A DNA stretch of 58,812 nt from Chloroflexota bacterium (GTDB taxonomy: Bacteria; Chloroflexota; Dehalococcoidia; Lucifugimonadales; UBA3495): the NCBI GenBank assembly GCA_002721995.1, contig PBMF01000005.1:34767-93578 (forward strand). Reading direction: 5' to 3'. A model generated the notes under the pieces. It was not told where the DNA came from. It did no database searches and saw nothing but the letters and a program-made list of their open reading frames with translations. Each line of letters begins with the position of its first letter. Position 1 is the first letter of the stretch. Shown here piece by piece: positions 49,301-58,355 of this stretch. Position numbers and translations under genes: made by a program.

Positions 49301-51136
49301 CTAGCGGGGGATATTCCGCTCCACCCAGGAGAGTTCTTCTTCGGCAGTGTCGTAGTACTCAAAGCGGTGGAATAGCTTTGTTGGACCACGGGACTTCCGC
49401 AGGTCAGCCCGTACAGTCTCCGTCTCCCTTTGGTCAACCACTAAGGATGAGGGGTCGATGACCACACCGTAGGAATCCCTCGCGGCTTCGATGCTCACGA
49501 ACCCGTCCAGCACGTCGTCCAGGACCACGTCCGGTTCCCGCTCCAGTGGGTCGCCCCAGCCGCCGCCGCCCGCGGTGTAGACCCGCACCAGGTCTCCCTT
49601 CTTCCAGACGTTGTCGTCTGAGAAGGGGCGTATCTCCTTCTCCTGGGGGGTGCCCGGGTTCAAGACCACCCTGGATGTGCCGCCGCCCATGCCGCCGGAG
49701 ACTCCCCAGGTCGGGAAGAGGTTGTTCTCCACCCGCAACCCAAAGGTGCCCTCGTCGGCCAGGATGCGCACGTCGCGGATGATGCCGCACCCGCCCCGGA
49801 ACTTGCCGGGACCACCCGAGTCCATGCCGATGGCGTAGCGCTCCATGCGCAGCGGGTACTCCATCTCCATGAATTCGCCGGGGTAGTTCTCGTTGTGCCG
49901 GCTGTAGATGGCGTCCAGGCCGTCGGCGAAGGGCCTGGCCCCGTGGCCCACGGCGATGCCGTCGGTGCAGAGCAGCCAGTCCTCACCGTTATTCTTCATG
50001 CGCCAATAGGCGATGACGTACACCGCCGACCCGGCCATGACCTTGCCGCCGGTGGCCTCTGCCAAGAGGGCCCTGACCGAGCTCTTCAGCTTGGTGAAAG
50101 TGTGGGCCCGGCAGCCCAGGGCCGCCGGCCAGTCGGGCTGCAGGATGCTCCCTTGGCGCATCTTCACGTCGTCGATGGATGCCAGCAGGCCGTGATTGGA
50201 CAGCATGGAGGTGTCGTACTGGTGGAAGTACTGGCCGAAATAGGCCCCCAGGGCGCCGTCGCTGGCCATAAAGTTGATGGACCCGCCGGCCTGGTCGTCG
50301 CTCTGGGTCGAGTCCAGGGTGATTCGCCCGTTCTCCCGGTTCAGTTCCAGGTGGAAGGAGTGCCAGCCGCCGTTCACGCCGTCGTGGTCCATATATTCAC
50401 GCACGCTGGCGGTGCCCTCGGGAATCAGCTCCAGGGCCTTCTCCCGTACCATGGCGGCGGTGTCGGCCTGGTCGGCTTCCAGGGCGGCCAGGGTGGTCTC
50501 TTTGCCGAACCGGCCGAACATCTCCAGTAGCCGCTCTTGGGCCCGGTTGGCGGCGGCCATCAGGGCGCGGGTGTCGCCTTCCAGCAGGTCGGGGTACCGG
50601 GAATTGCGCAGGATGATGCGGTAGGCTTCGTCGTTGGTCTTGCCCTGGTCGATTATCTTGATGGGCGGGACCAGGGTCCCGTCGTGGAATATCTCGGTGT
50701 TGGCCGGGCCGATGCTGCCGGGCCGGGAGCCGCCCAGGTCCCAGAAGTGGGCGAAGGAATGGCAGTAGGCCACGGCCTCGCCCTCGAAGAACACCGGGGC
50801 CAGGAACACCATGTCCGGCGTGTGGGTGATGCTGCCCCTGGACAAGTAGGGGTCGTTGTACCAGTACAGGTCGCCGGCGGCCATGGTCTCCACTGGGTAG
50901 AAGTCCCAGACGCAGCGGACGATGTCGCTGCCCATGCTGTCGCCGTAGATCTCGTGGCCGTGGCGGTCCAGGAAGCTGACCTGGTAGTCCTTCTTCTCGC
51001 GGATGAACGCGGACATGGCGGTGCGCTCGATGAGCAGCTCGCACTCGAGGCGGGCCGCCCGCAGGGAGCCACGAATCAGTTGTCGGGTCACCGGGTTCAC
51101 GTTGACCGCCGGTGTCTTCTCGTTGTTAGCCGTCAT
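49301..51136 (-). CDS. Hydantoinase B/oxoprolinase family protein
   Basis: 611 aa from ATG 51136 (AGAGG upstream); a start six codons earlier is possible. Family features: NPVTRQLIRGSLRAARLECE, DYQVSFLDRHGHEIYGDSMG, GDLYWYNDPYLSRGSITHTP and the glycine-rich FRGGCGIIRDVRI. The C-terminal GGGGWGDPLEREPD is typical of HyuB. With HyuA it hydrolyses 5-membered cyclic amides (hydantoins, 5-oxoproline) using ATP. Acetone/acetophenone carboxylases share these folds, but no carboxylase-specific subunit is present. It lies 28 bp after hyuA. Confidence 0.9.
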   Translation of the reverse strand: MTANNEKTPAVNVNPVTRQLIRGSLRAARLECELLIERTAMSAFIREKKDYQVSFLDRHGHEIYGDSMGSDIVRCVWDFYPVETMAAGDLYWYNDPYLSRGSITHTPDMVFLAPVFFEGEAVAYCHSFAHFWDLGGSRPGSIGPANTEIFHDGTLVPPIKIIDQGKTNDEAYRIILRNSRYPDLLEGDTRALMAAANRAQERLLEMFGRFGKETTLAALEADQADTAAMVREKALELIPEGTASVREYMDHDGVNGGWHSFHLELNRENGRITLDSTQSDDQAGGSINFMASDGALGAYFGQYFHQYDTSMLSNHGLLASIDDVKMRQGSILQPDWPAALGCRAHTFTKLKSSVRALLAEATGGKVMAGSAVYVIAYWRMKNNGEDWLLCTDGIAVGHGARPFADGLDAIYSRHNENYPGEFMEMEYPLRMERYAIGMDSGGPGKFRGGCGIIRDVRILADEGTFGLRVENNLFPTWGVSGGMGGGTSRVVLNPGTPQEKEIRPFSDDNVWKKGDLVRVYTAGGGGWGDPLEREPDVVLDDVLDGFVSIEAARDSYGVVIDPSSLVVDQRETETVRADLRKSRGPTKLFHRFEYYDTAEEELSWVERNIPR

Positions 51137-51164
51137 TGGTGCCTCTAGTCTCAAACATCGGGTG

Positions 51165-53219
51165 CTATTTGGGGCTCATGACGCAGTTGCCGTACTGGTC
51201 GATGCGTCCGGCCCAACCGGGGTTGATGATTACGGTGGAGTCCATCCCTTCCAGAATGGCTGGACCATTTATGACCGAGTCGGGCGCCAGCCGGTCCCGG
51301 TTGTAGATGTCGCAGGAAACGAACCCTCCTGCCTCGTCGAAGAAGACCTCCCGCTGGCTGGCGATGGCCTGTTCCGGTGCGCTGAGTCCGCCGGGCCGCC
51401 GAGGCATCTCCACCTGCTCCCCGTCGGCGGATGCGGAAACACGGAGCGTCACGATCTCCACCGGCTGGTCCAAGGAGAACCCGTAGAGCTGTTGGTGGCG
51501 CCCATGGAATTCTTCAATCAAGGCCTCCAGGGCCGCGGCGGTCATCTTGCCCGCGGCGAAGGACACGGTGACCTCGGACCCCTGGTGGGCGTACCTCAGA
51601 TCGGCGGATCGGGTGAAGACTTGCCGGTTGGCGGGGACGCTCTCTTCCCCAAGCCAGGCCCGGCCCTCGCCCTCCAACTCGGAGTAGACTCGCTCCATTC
51701 CCTCCAGGTCGTAGTCGGGCGGCGTCTGCAGGGACGTGCGGGCGTAGTCATTCTTCAGTTCGGCGACAAGCAGCCCGTAGGCCGAGGCGATGCCGGGGTT
51801 CAGGGGCGCCACCACCTGGTTGATGCCCAGCAGCTTGGCGACGTCGATGGCGTGCATCGGGCCTGCGCCGCCGTAGGCCACCAGGGCGAACTCCCTGGGG
51901 TCGTGACCCCGTTCCACGCTGACGTTACGGATGGCCCCGACCATGGTGTTGTTGGCGATGCTCAGAATGCCGCTGGCCGCGGCGTGGACGTCCATATTCA
52001 GCGGCCCGGCCACATGTTCCTGGATGGCTTTCTTGGATGCGTCGGCGTCCAGGGGAAGCGACCCACCGGCGATGTGGGTGTTGATGCGGCCCAAGGTCAG
52101 GTTGGCGTCGGTGACGGTTGGTGAGGTGCCCCCCTTGGCGTAGCACACCGGGCCCGGTACCGAGCCGGCGCTGGCCGGGCCGACGGTCAGACTGCCGTAG
52201 GGTGACACGTTGGCGATGCTGCCGCCGCCGCAGCCGATGGTGGTGATGTCCAGCATGGGGAGTTGTATCGGCCAGTTGCCCAGACGCCCGCCCAGGCTGG
52301 TGGTGGGGTTGCCGCCCTGGATCAGGGCCACGTCTGTGCTGGTGCCGCCCATGTCGAAGGAGATGGAGTTCTTCACCCCAGTGTTCTGGGCGATCTGAAG
52401 CGTGGCCATGACTCCGGCGGCGGGTCCGGAAAGGGCGGTGTGTACCGGCTGCCGCACTGCGATGTCGGCTCCGATCATGCCGCCGTTTGACTTCATTATG
52501 GAGAAGGACGAGTCCACGTCCCCGGCCCTGAGAGAACTCTCCAGGTTGCTGATGTAATGGCTCACCCGGGGCATCACGTAGGCGTTCAGCACCGTGGTGA
52601 TGGTGCGCTCGTACTCCCGGAACACGGCCAGGACTTCAGAGGAAAGGGACACCTGGGCGCTGGGGTATTCCTCCAGGATCAGGTCACGGGCCCGGTTCTC
52701 GTGGTCGGGATTGGAATAGGAGTGGAGGAAGGAGACGGCGATGGAAGAAATCTCATCGGCCCTGAATCTGCGGGCAGCCGTGCGCACCGCCTCTTCATCC
52801 AGGGGAGTGAGGACCTCGCCGCTGAAACCCAGGCGTTCCGGCACTTCGGAAATGTCCCGGGGCCGGACGGGGCGTTCGGGTTTGACCCAGGAGTTGGGGT
52901 TCACCAGCCGGGGCGTGCCGTGCCGGCCGATCTCCAGCACGAATTTGAACCCCTCGGGTACCACCAGGCCCACCGGCGAGCCCTTGTTCTCCAAGATGGC
53001 GTTGGTGGCGATGGTCGTGCCGTGGAAGACGTGCTTCACCTGGTTGGGCGTGACCGAGTTAGCCTCCAGGATCTCCCTGAGCCCGGTCAAAAAGCCGGTG
53101 CTGGGGTCGTCGGGGGTAGACGGGGTCTTGTGGACCCGTTGTTCGTTGGTTGCCAGGTTGCGGAGGACGATGTCGGTAAAGGTACCGCCCACGTCCACCG
53201 CCACTGAATAGTCGTCCAT
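51165..53219 (-). CDS. Hydantoinase A/oxoprolinase family protein
   Basis: 684 aa from ATG 53219, giving the usual start DYSVAVDVGGTFTDIVLRN (ASKHA phosphate loop). An ATG 14 codons earlier (53261) is also plausible. Other features: HVFHGTTIATNAILENKGSP, SNGGMIGADIAVRQPVHTAL, SGPAAGVMATL, FDMGGTSTDVALI and VAYGGAGPMHAIDVAK. This is the ATP-using subunit of the hyuA-hyuB pair. It is divergent from a second molybdenum hydroxylase operon with a short shared control region (53262-53392). Confidence 0.9.
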   Translation of the reverse strand: MDDYSVAVDVGGTFTDIVLRNLATNEQRVHKTPSTPDDPSTGFLTGLREILEANSVTPNQVKHVFHGTTIATNAILENKGSPVGLVVPEGFKFVLEIGRHGTPRLVNPNSWVKPERPVRPRDISEVPERLGFSGEVLTPLDEEAVRTAARRFRADEISSIAVSFLHSYSNPDHENRARDLILEEYPSAQVSLSSEVLAVFREYERTITTVLNAYVMPRVSHYISNLESSLRAGDVDSSFSIMKSNGGMIGADIAVRQPVHTALSGPAAGVMATLQIAQNTGVKNSISFDMGGTSTDVALIQGGNPTTSLGGRLGNWPIQLPMLDITTIGCGGGSIANVSPYGSLTVGPASAGSVPGPVCYAKGGTSPTVTDANLTLGRINTHIAGGSLPLDADASKKAIQEHVAGPLNMDVHAAASGILSIANNTMVGAIRNVSVERGHDPREFALVAYGGAGPMHAIDVAKLLGINQVVAPLNPGIASAYGLLVAELKNDYARTSLQTPPDYDLEGMERVYSELEGEGRAWLGEESVPANRQVFTRSADLRYAHQGSEVTVSFAAGKMTAAALEALIEEFHGRHQQLYGFSLDQPVEIVTLRVSASADGEQVEMPRRPGGLSAPEQAIASQREVFFDEAGGFVSCDIYNRDRLAPDSVINGPAILEGMDSTVIINPGWAGRIDQYGNCVMSPK

Positions 53220-53312
53220 TGTGATATCTAGTTCCGTTGGTTTTATCGAATGCGACGCCATTCTAGCAAACCTGCCCGCCCGGCACGTAGGAAGCACGGC
53301 TACGCCGGTTCG

Positions 53313-53341
53313 TTGACAGCCCTTTGCCCCGTCTCTACACT
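53313..53341 (+). promoter_or_regulatory. Predicted promoter of the second molybdenum hydroxylase operon
   Basis: TTGACA, 17-bp spacer, TACACT. Start near 53348, about 45 nt before the ATG at 53393. A hyuA promoter must lie in the same short interval on the other strand but was not clear. Confidence 0.65.
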
Positions 53342-53392
53342 CCCCACAAATGACATAACCGCCGGATTCCACACAGGCGGAGAGACTGAAAC

Positions 53393-54316
53393 ATGAAGAG
53401 ATTTGAATACCTGGAGGCCCGGAACCTGCGCCAGGCCGTGTCCCTGTTACAGCGTCACGGCGACGACGCCCGCATCGTGGCGGGCAGCACCGATTTCCTG
53501 GTGCGCTGGCGTCAGGGAGTCTGGAACCCCGACTACGTGGTGAACATCCAGCGGGTACCCGGGCTGGGCCGCATCACCTACAGCTCCCGCAACGGTCTCA
53601 GAATCGGGGCACTGGTCACCGTGCGCACCCTGGAACAGCACCCGGCTGTGCGCCGCCACTACCCTGCCCTGGCGGCGGCGGCAGCGTCCTTCGCCGGTGT
53701 CCAAGTGCGGAATCTGGCCACGGTGGGCGGCAACATCTGTAACGCCTCACCTTCAGGGGACACCATCCCCGCGCTCCTGGTCTTCGACGCCCAGTGCCGT
53801 GTGGTCGGTCCCGACGGCGAGCGGTTCGTCGCCCTGGACAAGTACTTCACCGGACCCGGAAGGACGGTGCTGCAGAACGGCGAGATATTGGCTGAGATAC
53901 AGGTGCCCAAACCCGCCCGCAACACCGGCTCCCACTACATCAAACACAGCCCCCGAGGCGCCATGGACATCGCCACCGTTGGCGTCGCTTCCCTGGTATC
54001 GCTGGACGGCAAGTCCGGCCCCTGCTCCGAGGCGCGCATCGCTCTGGGCGCCGTGGCCCCGACCCCGGTCCGCGCCTACGCTGCCGAGGACCTGCTGCGG
54101 GGCAAGCAGATCGACGGCCAGCTCATGGCCCAGGCCGCGTCCTCAGCCCAGTCAGGTGTTACACCCATCGACGACATCCGCGGGTCGGCGGCGCACCGGA
54201 AGGAGATGGTGGGCGTTCTCACCCGCCGCACCCTGGAGCAGGCACTTAATTCAGCGGCCCAGGGTCCCATGACCTTTGAAGAGCAGCGAAGGCTGACCGT
54301 TCAGGCCGCCTTCTAA
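53393..54316 (+). CDS. Xanthine dehydrogenase-family FAD-binding subunit
   Basis: 307 aa. FAD motifs are IVAGSTDFLVRWRQG (about residues 29-43) and TVGGNICNASPSGDTIPALL (about residues 108-127). The C-terminal CO_deh_flav_C domain follows (IALGAVAPTPVRA). The gene order M-S-L differs from the first operon's S-L-M, so the two sets are not a recent duplication. The subunit passes electrons from the Fe-S clusters to an external acceptor. Confidence 0.92.
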   Translation: MKRFEYLEARNLRQAVSLLQRHGDDARIVAGSTDFLVRWRQGVWNPDYVVNIQRVPGLGRITYSSRNGLRIGALVTVRTLEQHPAVRRHYPALAAAAASFAGVQVRNLATVGGNICNASPSGDTIPALLVFDAQCRVVGPDGERFVALDKYFTGPGRTVLQNGEILAEIQVPKPARNTGSHYIKHSPRGAMDIATVGVASLVSLDGKSGPCSEARIALGAVAPTPVRAYAAEDLLRGKQIDGQLMAQAASSAQSGVTPIDDIRGSAAHRKEMVGVLTRRTLEQALNSAAQGPMTFEEQRRLTVQAAF

Positions 54317-54349
54317 CCCAGCCGGAAGATATTCGAGGGATATTCAGCT

Positions 54350-54829
54350 ATGAAAAAACCACTACAGATAACGGTGAACGGCGAGATCAGGCAGGCCCTG
54401 GTTGAGCCCTACTACTCCCTGTTGGACACCCTGCGGGACGAACTGCAACTTACCGGCACCAAGAAGGGCTGCGACGAAGGTGACTGCGGCGCCTGCACGG
54501 TGCTGCTCAACGGCCAGCCGGTCTGCTCGTGCCTGGTATTGGCCCACAGCGCCCACGACGGAGAGGTGACCACCATCGAGGGGCTGGCCGACGGGCAGGA
54601 CCTGCACCCAGTCCAGCAAGCCTTCATCGAGCACGGTGGACTGCAGTGCGGCTACTGCACCCCCGGAATCATCATGAACACCGTCGGGTTCCTGGAGGGC
54701 GAAGAAGAGCCCACCGAGGAGAACATCAAACACGCCCTGGGCGGCAACCTCTGCCGCTGTACCGGGTATTCCAAGGTGATCGAGTCTGTGATGGTGGCCG
54801 TGGAGATCACCGGCCGCAAAGCGGAGTAG
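54350..54829 (+). CDS. Xanthine dehydrogenase-family 2Fe-2S subunit
   Basis: 159 aa. Cluster ligands are in KKGCDEGDCGACTVLLNGQP with a fourth Cys in VCSC. The C-terminal cluster is in GLQCGYCTPGIIMNTVGF and LGGNLCRCTGYSKVIESV. It is the electron relay of the second molybdenum hydroxylase. It starts 33 bp after the FAD subunit and 5 bp before the large subunit. Confidence 0.93.
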   Translation: MKKPLQITVNGEIRQALVEPYYSLLDTLRDELQLTGTKKGCDEGDCGACTVLLNGQPVCSCLVLAHSAHDGEVTTIEGLADGQDLHPVQQAFIEHGGLQCGYCTPGIIMNTVGFLEGEEEPTEENIKHALGGNLCRCTGYSKVIESVMVAVEITGRKAE

Positions 54830-54834
54830 TTGAG

Positions 54835-57102
54835 ATGCCTGATTTTCAAGTTCTGGGTAAAAGCCATATCCGGGTCGACGCCCGTGACAAAGTAACCGGC
54901 AGGGCAACCTATGCCGGCGACGTCTATCTACCCGGCATGCTGCAGTGCAAGCTGCTGACCAGCACCCACAGCCACGCCCGTATCGTCAGTATCGACACCT
55001 CGTCGGCGGAGGCGCTGCCCGGCGTGCGCTGCGTAATCACCGGCAAGGACTACCCCGACGCCCGCTTCGGCTCGGGAGCCCTCAAGGACCGCCGCATCAT
55101 GGCCACCGACGAGGTCTTCTACATCGGCGAGCCCGTGGCGGCCGTGGCGGCCGATGACGAGGTGACCGCCGTGGAGGCCCTGGGTCTGATCAAGGTCGAA
55201 TACCAGGACCTGGAAAAGGTGGTCGATCCTCTGGCGGCCATATCCCCCAAGTCCGCCGACATCCACCCCGACCTGGAACAGTACGAGGGCTACGGGTTCG
55301 CCTTGGGCGGCAACAACTGCACCATGTTGGACGCCGATCGGGGCGACGTGGACCAGGGCTTCAAGGACTCGGACGTGATCGTTGAAGAGACCTACCACAC
55401 CCAGCCCATCAGCCAGGGGTTCTTGGAGCCCATGGCCTGCGTGGCCAACGTGGAAGCCAACGGCCGGCTGGATATCTACGCCTCCACCCAGGGCCCCTAC
55501 CAGGTGCGCTCCCAGCTCTCGTCGGTCCTGGACATGCCCATCAGCAACATCAAGGTCCAGGCCATGGAGATGGGCGGCGGGTTCGGGGCCAAACTGCGCC
55601 TGGCATTTGAGGCCTTTCCCGCCCTGCTGACCATCAAGACCGGCCGGCCGGTGAAATTGGTCAACACAAGGGAAGAGACTTTCACCATGAATGGCCCCCG
55701 TCTGGAGACCAACATCTACCTCAAGACCGGCGTGACCAAGGACGGGCGCATCCTCGCCCGTGAGGCCCGCAGCGTCTTCGACGTTGGTGCGTACCTGGGC
55801 GCCGGCCCCAACTCGGGCGTGGGCCACGGCCTGGGCGCATACCACATTCCCAACTTCAAGCTGCGCTCCTACGGCGTCTACACCAACAAGATCTACGTGG
55901 GCTCCTACCGGGCCTCGGGCGTGGCCGACATGACCTTCGCCACCGAGTCCCACACCGACGTCATCGCCCACAAGCTGGGCATGGACCCCATGGAATTCCG
56001 GCTCAAGAACGCACTCAGCGAGGGCGACACCGCGGTGAGCGGCGCTCCCATACCCAAGAACGGCCTGAGAGAGACCATGGAGGCCCTGAAGGAGCGCATG
56101 GGCCTGCCCAAGAAGCTGGAAGAGGGTCACGGTGTCGGTATTGCCGTGGGCGAATGGCGCAGCGGCAGCGGCCCGTCCACAGCCTCCATCAGCGTCAACG
56201 AAGATGGCACCGTCAGCCTGCTCACCGGTTCCACCGACATCTCGGGCAGCGACACGTCCCTGGCCCAAATCGCGGCCGAGTCATTGGGCCTGCGCATGGA
56301 CCAGGTGGTTGTCGCCAAGCGGGACACGGACATGGCCCCCTTCACCGGCCCCAGCGGTGGCAGCCGCATCGTCTACAGCCAGGGCAAGGTGGTGCAGAAC
56401 GCCGCCGAGGACGCCAAGGCCAAGCTGTTGGACATCGCCGCCGACCGTCTGGGTGTGCCCGCCGACGCCCTGGAATGCTCCGGTGGCTCGGTCTACGTAC
56501 AGGATAACCCGCCCCAGTCCGTGACCCTGGGGCAGCTCGCCCGGGCCAGTCTCAGCTCCCGGGGCGGCCCCATCATCGGCACCGCGTCCCTGTCCAGCAT
56601 GCCCTACGCTCCTGTGTTCAACGCCCAGGGCGTGGAAGTGGTGGTGGACAAGGAGACGGGCCAGGTGCGGGTCACCCGCTTTGTCCAGGCCCAGGACATC
56701 GGCAAGGCCATCAACCCCATGGGTGTGGAGGGACAGCTTGAGGGTGGCGCGGTCCAGGGCATCGGCCGGGCCTTGAGCGAGGAGATTCTCATCGACAAGG
56801 ACACCGGCGAGGTGCGGAACCCGTCTTTGGCCACCTACCTCATGCCCCTGGCCGTGGACATGCCGGAGATCGAGAATATCCTGGTGGAAGTGCCCAGCGA
56901 GGACGGCCCCTTCGGCGCCCGCGCCGTGGCCGAGTCCCCCGGGTTCGGGCCGCCGGCAGCCATCGCTAACGCCATCTACGACGCCGTGGGGGTGCGGATT
57001 AAGACTCTGCCCCTGTCCGCCGAACGCGTCCTGGCAGCCATCCGGGGCCGCGACACCGACGAATACCGAGTGGACGCTGACGAGCTAAGAGCCCAGGAAT
57101 AG
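54835..57102 (+). CDS. Xanthine dehydrogenase-family molybdenum-binding subunit
   Basis: 755 aa from ATG 54835. The N-terminal RVDARDKVTGRATYAGDVYL, the molybdopterin loop AMEMGGGFGAKLRL and the C-terminal AVAESPGFGPPAAIANAI (glutamate loop) are conserved. The active-site loop reads GSYRASGVADMTFATESH (about residue 355). This differs from the AYRGAGR of the first operon and from the RGFG typical of xanthine dehydrogenase, so a different substrate is likely. With hyuA/hyuB it may form a route for oxidising and opening a ring. Terminator 12 bp after the stop. Confidence 0.9.
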   Translation: MPDFQVLGKSHIRVDARDKVTGRATYAGDVYLPGMLQCKLLTSTHSHARIVSIDTSSAEALPGVRCVITGKDYPDARFGSGALKDRRIMATDEVFYIGEPVAAVAADDEVTAVEALGLIKVEYQDLEKVVDPLAAISPKSADIHPDLEQYEGYGFALGGNNCTMLDADRGDVDQGFKDSDVIVEETYHTQPISQGFLEPMACVANVEANGRLDIYASTQGPYQVRSQLSSVLDMPISNIKVQAMEMGGGFGAKLRLAFEAFPALLTIKTGRPVKLVNTREETFTMNGPRLETNIYLKTGVTKDGRILAREARSVFDVGAYLGAGPNSGVGHGLGAYHIPNFKLRSYGVYTNKIYVGSYRASGVADMTFATESHTDVIAHKLGMDPMEFRLKNALSEGDTAVSGAPIPKNGLRETMEALKERMGLPKKLEEGHGVGIAVGEWRSGSGPSTASISVNEDGTVSLLTGSTDISGSDTSLAQIAAESLGLRMDQVVVAKRDTDMAPFTGPSGGSRIVYSQGKVVQNAAEDAKAKLLDIAADRLGVPADALECSGGSVYVQDNPPQSVTLGQLARASLSSRGGPIIGTASLSSMPYAPVFNAQGVEVVVDKETGQVRVTRFVQAQDIGKAINPMGVEGQLEGGAVQGIGRALSEEILIDKDTGEVRNPSLATYLMPLAVDMPEIENILVEVPSEDGPFGARAVAESPGFGPPAAIANAIYDAVGVRIKTLPLSAERVLAAIRGRDTDEYRVDADELRAQE

Positions 57103-57113
57103 GATTAGATTCC

Positions 57114-57139
57114 ATCCCCCTTTCGTAAAGGGGGATTTT
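57114..57139 (+). terminator. Terminator of the second molybdenum hydroxylase operon
   Basis: ATCCCCCTTT-CGT-AAAGGGGGAT, a 10-bp perfect stem with a short T-run. Confidence 0.75.
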
Positions 57140-57157
57140 CGCATCTCACCGCGACGC

Positions 57158-57248
57158 TGTCACCCCGAGCGGAACGAGGGATCCCGTTGCCGGGGGCAGC
57201 AATATCCCAGCGGCAAAGGGATTACTCGGCTGGCGCCTCGGAATGACA
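57158..57248. repeat. MITE-like repeat C (about 90 bp)
   Basis: Begins TGTCACCCCGAG and ends CTCGGAATGACA, imperfect inverted termini. The interior (GCGGAACGAGGGATCCCG) is a form familiar from dispersed repeats in many bacterial genomes. No transposase nearby. Confidence 0.75.
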
Positions 57249-57256
57249 GATGCACC

Positions 57257-57487
57257 CTAGAAGCAGATGCACGTCACCGCGCTGGTGACTCCCTTCAGTG
57301 GGCGTATCTTGTGGCGCAGGATCGCCTTGATGTCCTCCTGGGAGTCGGCTTCCAGGTCGATCACAAAGTCGTAGGGGCCGAGCACATCGTGGACCATGGC
57401 TCCGGCGATGGCCCGCAGTTGTTCTGCCACGGAGTCTGTTAAGGCCGGGTCTGCATTGACCAGAATGTAGGCATTGGCTGCCCTGAC
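57257..57487 (-). CDS. Stand-alone Lrp/AsnC ligand-binding (RAM) domain protein; start codon unusual
   Basis: About 76 residues from VRAANAYILVNADPALTDSV to the end KGVTSAVTCICF. This is the AsnC/Lrp effector-binding alpha/beta sandwich without a DNA-binding half; stand-alone versions are common. The expected start codon at 57485-57487 reads GTC, yet a strong ribosome site AGAGGGAGGT (57491-57500) lies 3 nt upstream. No ATG, GTG or TTG lies in frame between the domain start and 57550. Either a base change has removed a GTG, or a rare start is used. The domain call is fairly firm, the start is not. Confidence 0.6.
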   Translation of the reverse strand, partial: VRAANAYILVNADPALTDSVAEQLRAIAGAMVHDVLGPYDFVIDLEADSQEDIKAILRHKIRPLKGVTSAVTCICF

Positions 57488-57549
57488 GTGACCTCCCTCT
57501 TGGTTACTCGGGACCGGCTGATTAACGTACGGCTTTCCGTTGGCGAAGA

Positions 57550-58185
57550 CTATGCGCCGGCGGCTTTGGTCTCCGCGTATAGGTGGCACGAGGTCCTGTG
57601 CTCCGGGCTTATCTCCCTCCGCTCGGGGATTACCGTGGAGCAGTGGTCCATCACCATGGGGCACCGGGGATGGAAGCTGCATCCGGCCGGCGGGTTGATG
57701 GGCGAGGGGACCTCTCCCCGCAGCACGATCTCCTCGTGCTGCTTATTGGGGTGGGCCGGCAGTGCCGCCGAGATCAGGGCCTTGGTATAAGGGTGCTTGG
57801 GGTTCCCAAACAGTTCCCGGCCCAGATCGGCCACCAGTTGCATGACCGATTCATAGGCGCGCTCTTGGGACAAGGCCAGGTTGGTCTCGTGCAGCGCCCT
57901 TAGCTGCACGTTCTGTCTGGAGAGCTGCCGGGAGAGGGACTGAATGCTCCGCTGGAGCCTATCGATGGCGACGAACATCAGCCGGGAGAATATGATGATG
58001 AGTGCCACAAGGAGGGCCAGGCCATAGACGGAATGGAAAAAGCCGCGGGCAGGGCCGACCTTGAGGAAGTAATAGGCAAGGAAAAATGAGACGGGGACAA
58101 AGACGCCGACCCACTCCAGAGATTTCCAATTGTCCCTGGAAGAACGGTCCGGCCAGCGCGTCACAAGCCACCTCAACCCGTTCAT
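57550..58185 (-). pseudogene. Chimeric frame: membrane/sensor-kinase N-terminus joined to an OppF/DppF C-terminus
   Basis: 211 codons from ATG 58185 (GGGGGTG upstream). Residues up to about 125 carry two membrane helices and a helical linker (RQNVQLRALHETNLALSQER, then SVMQLVADLGREL), as at the start of a membrane-bound GAF-type histidine kinase. From about residue 127 the frame becomes the C-terminal tail of an oligopeptide ABC ATPase: NPKHPYTKALISAALP, VLRGEVPSPINPPAGCSFHP, RCPMVMDHCSTV, TSCHLYAETKA. No kinase catalytic domain and no ABC Walker motifs are present. The junction lies near 57805-57820. It is a genuine fusion by deletion or an assembly join; a functional protein is unlikely. 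Confidence 0.7.
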
Positions 58186-58355
58186 TTGGAACACCCCCGA
58201 GACGGGTAAAAAGGCAGGCTGGTACGTCTAATTATAACAAAGCGGGGACTTCTTTCTGGGCCGAACGGCCCGAAAAAGAGGGCCGCTTCACCCCAATTCT
58301 CCGGCCAGGGTGGAGGGATCAGCTGCCTCTGCGGGACAAGGTTGCCCAGGAGCCT

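Noticed and set aside
54928-56268. A 446-codon minus-strand open frame opposite the second molybdenum subunit
   Set aside because: Same shadow composition, fully inside a conserved gene.
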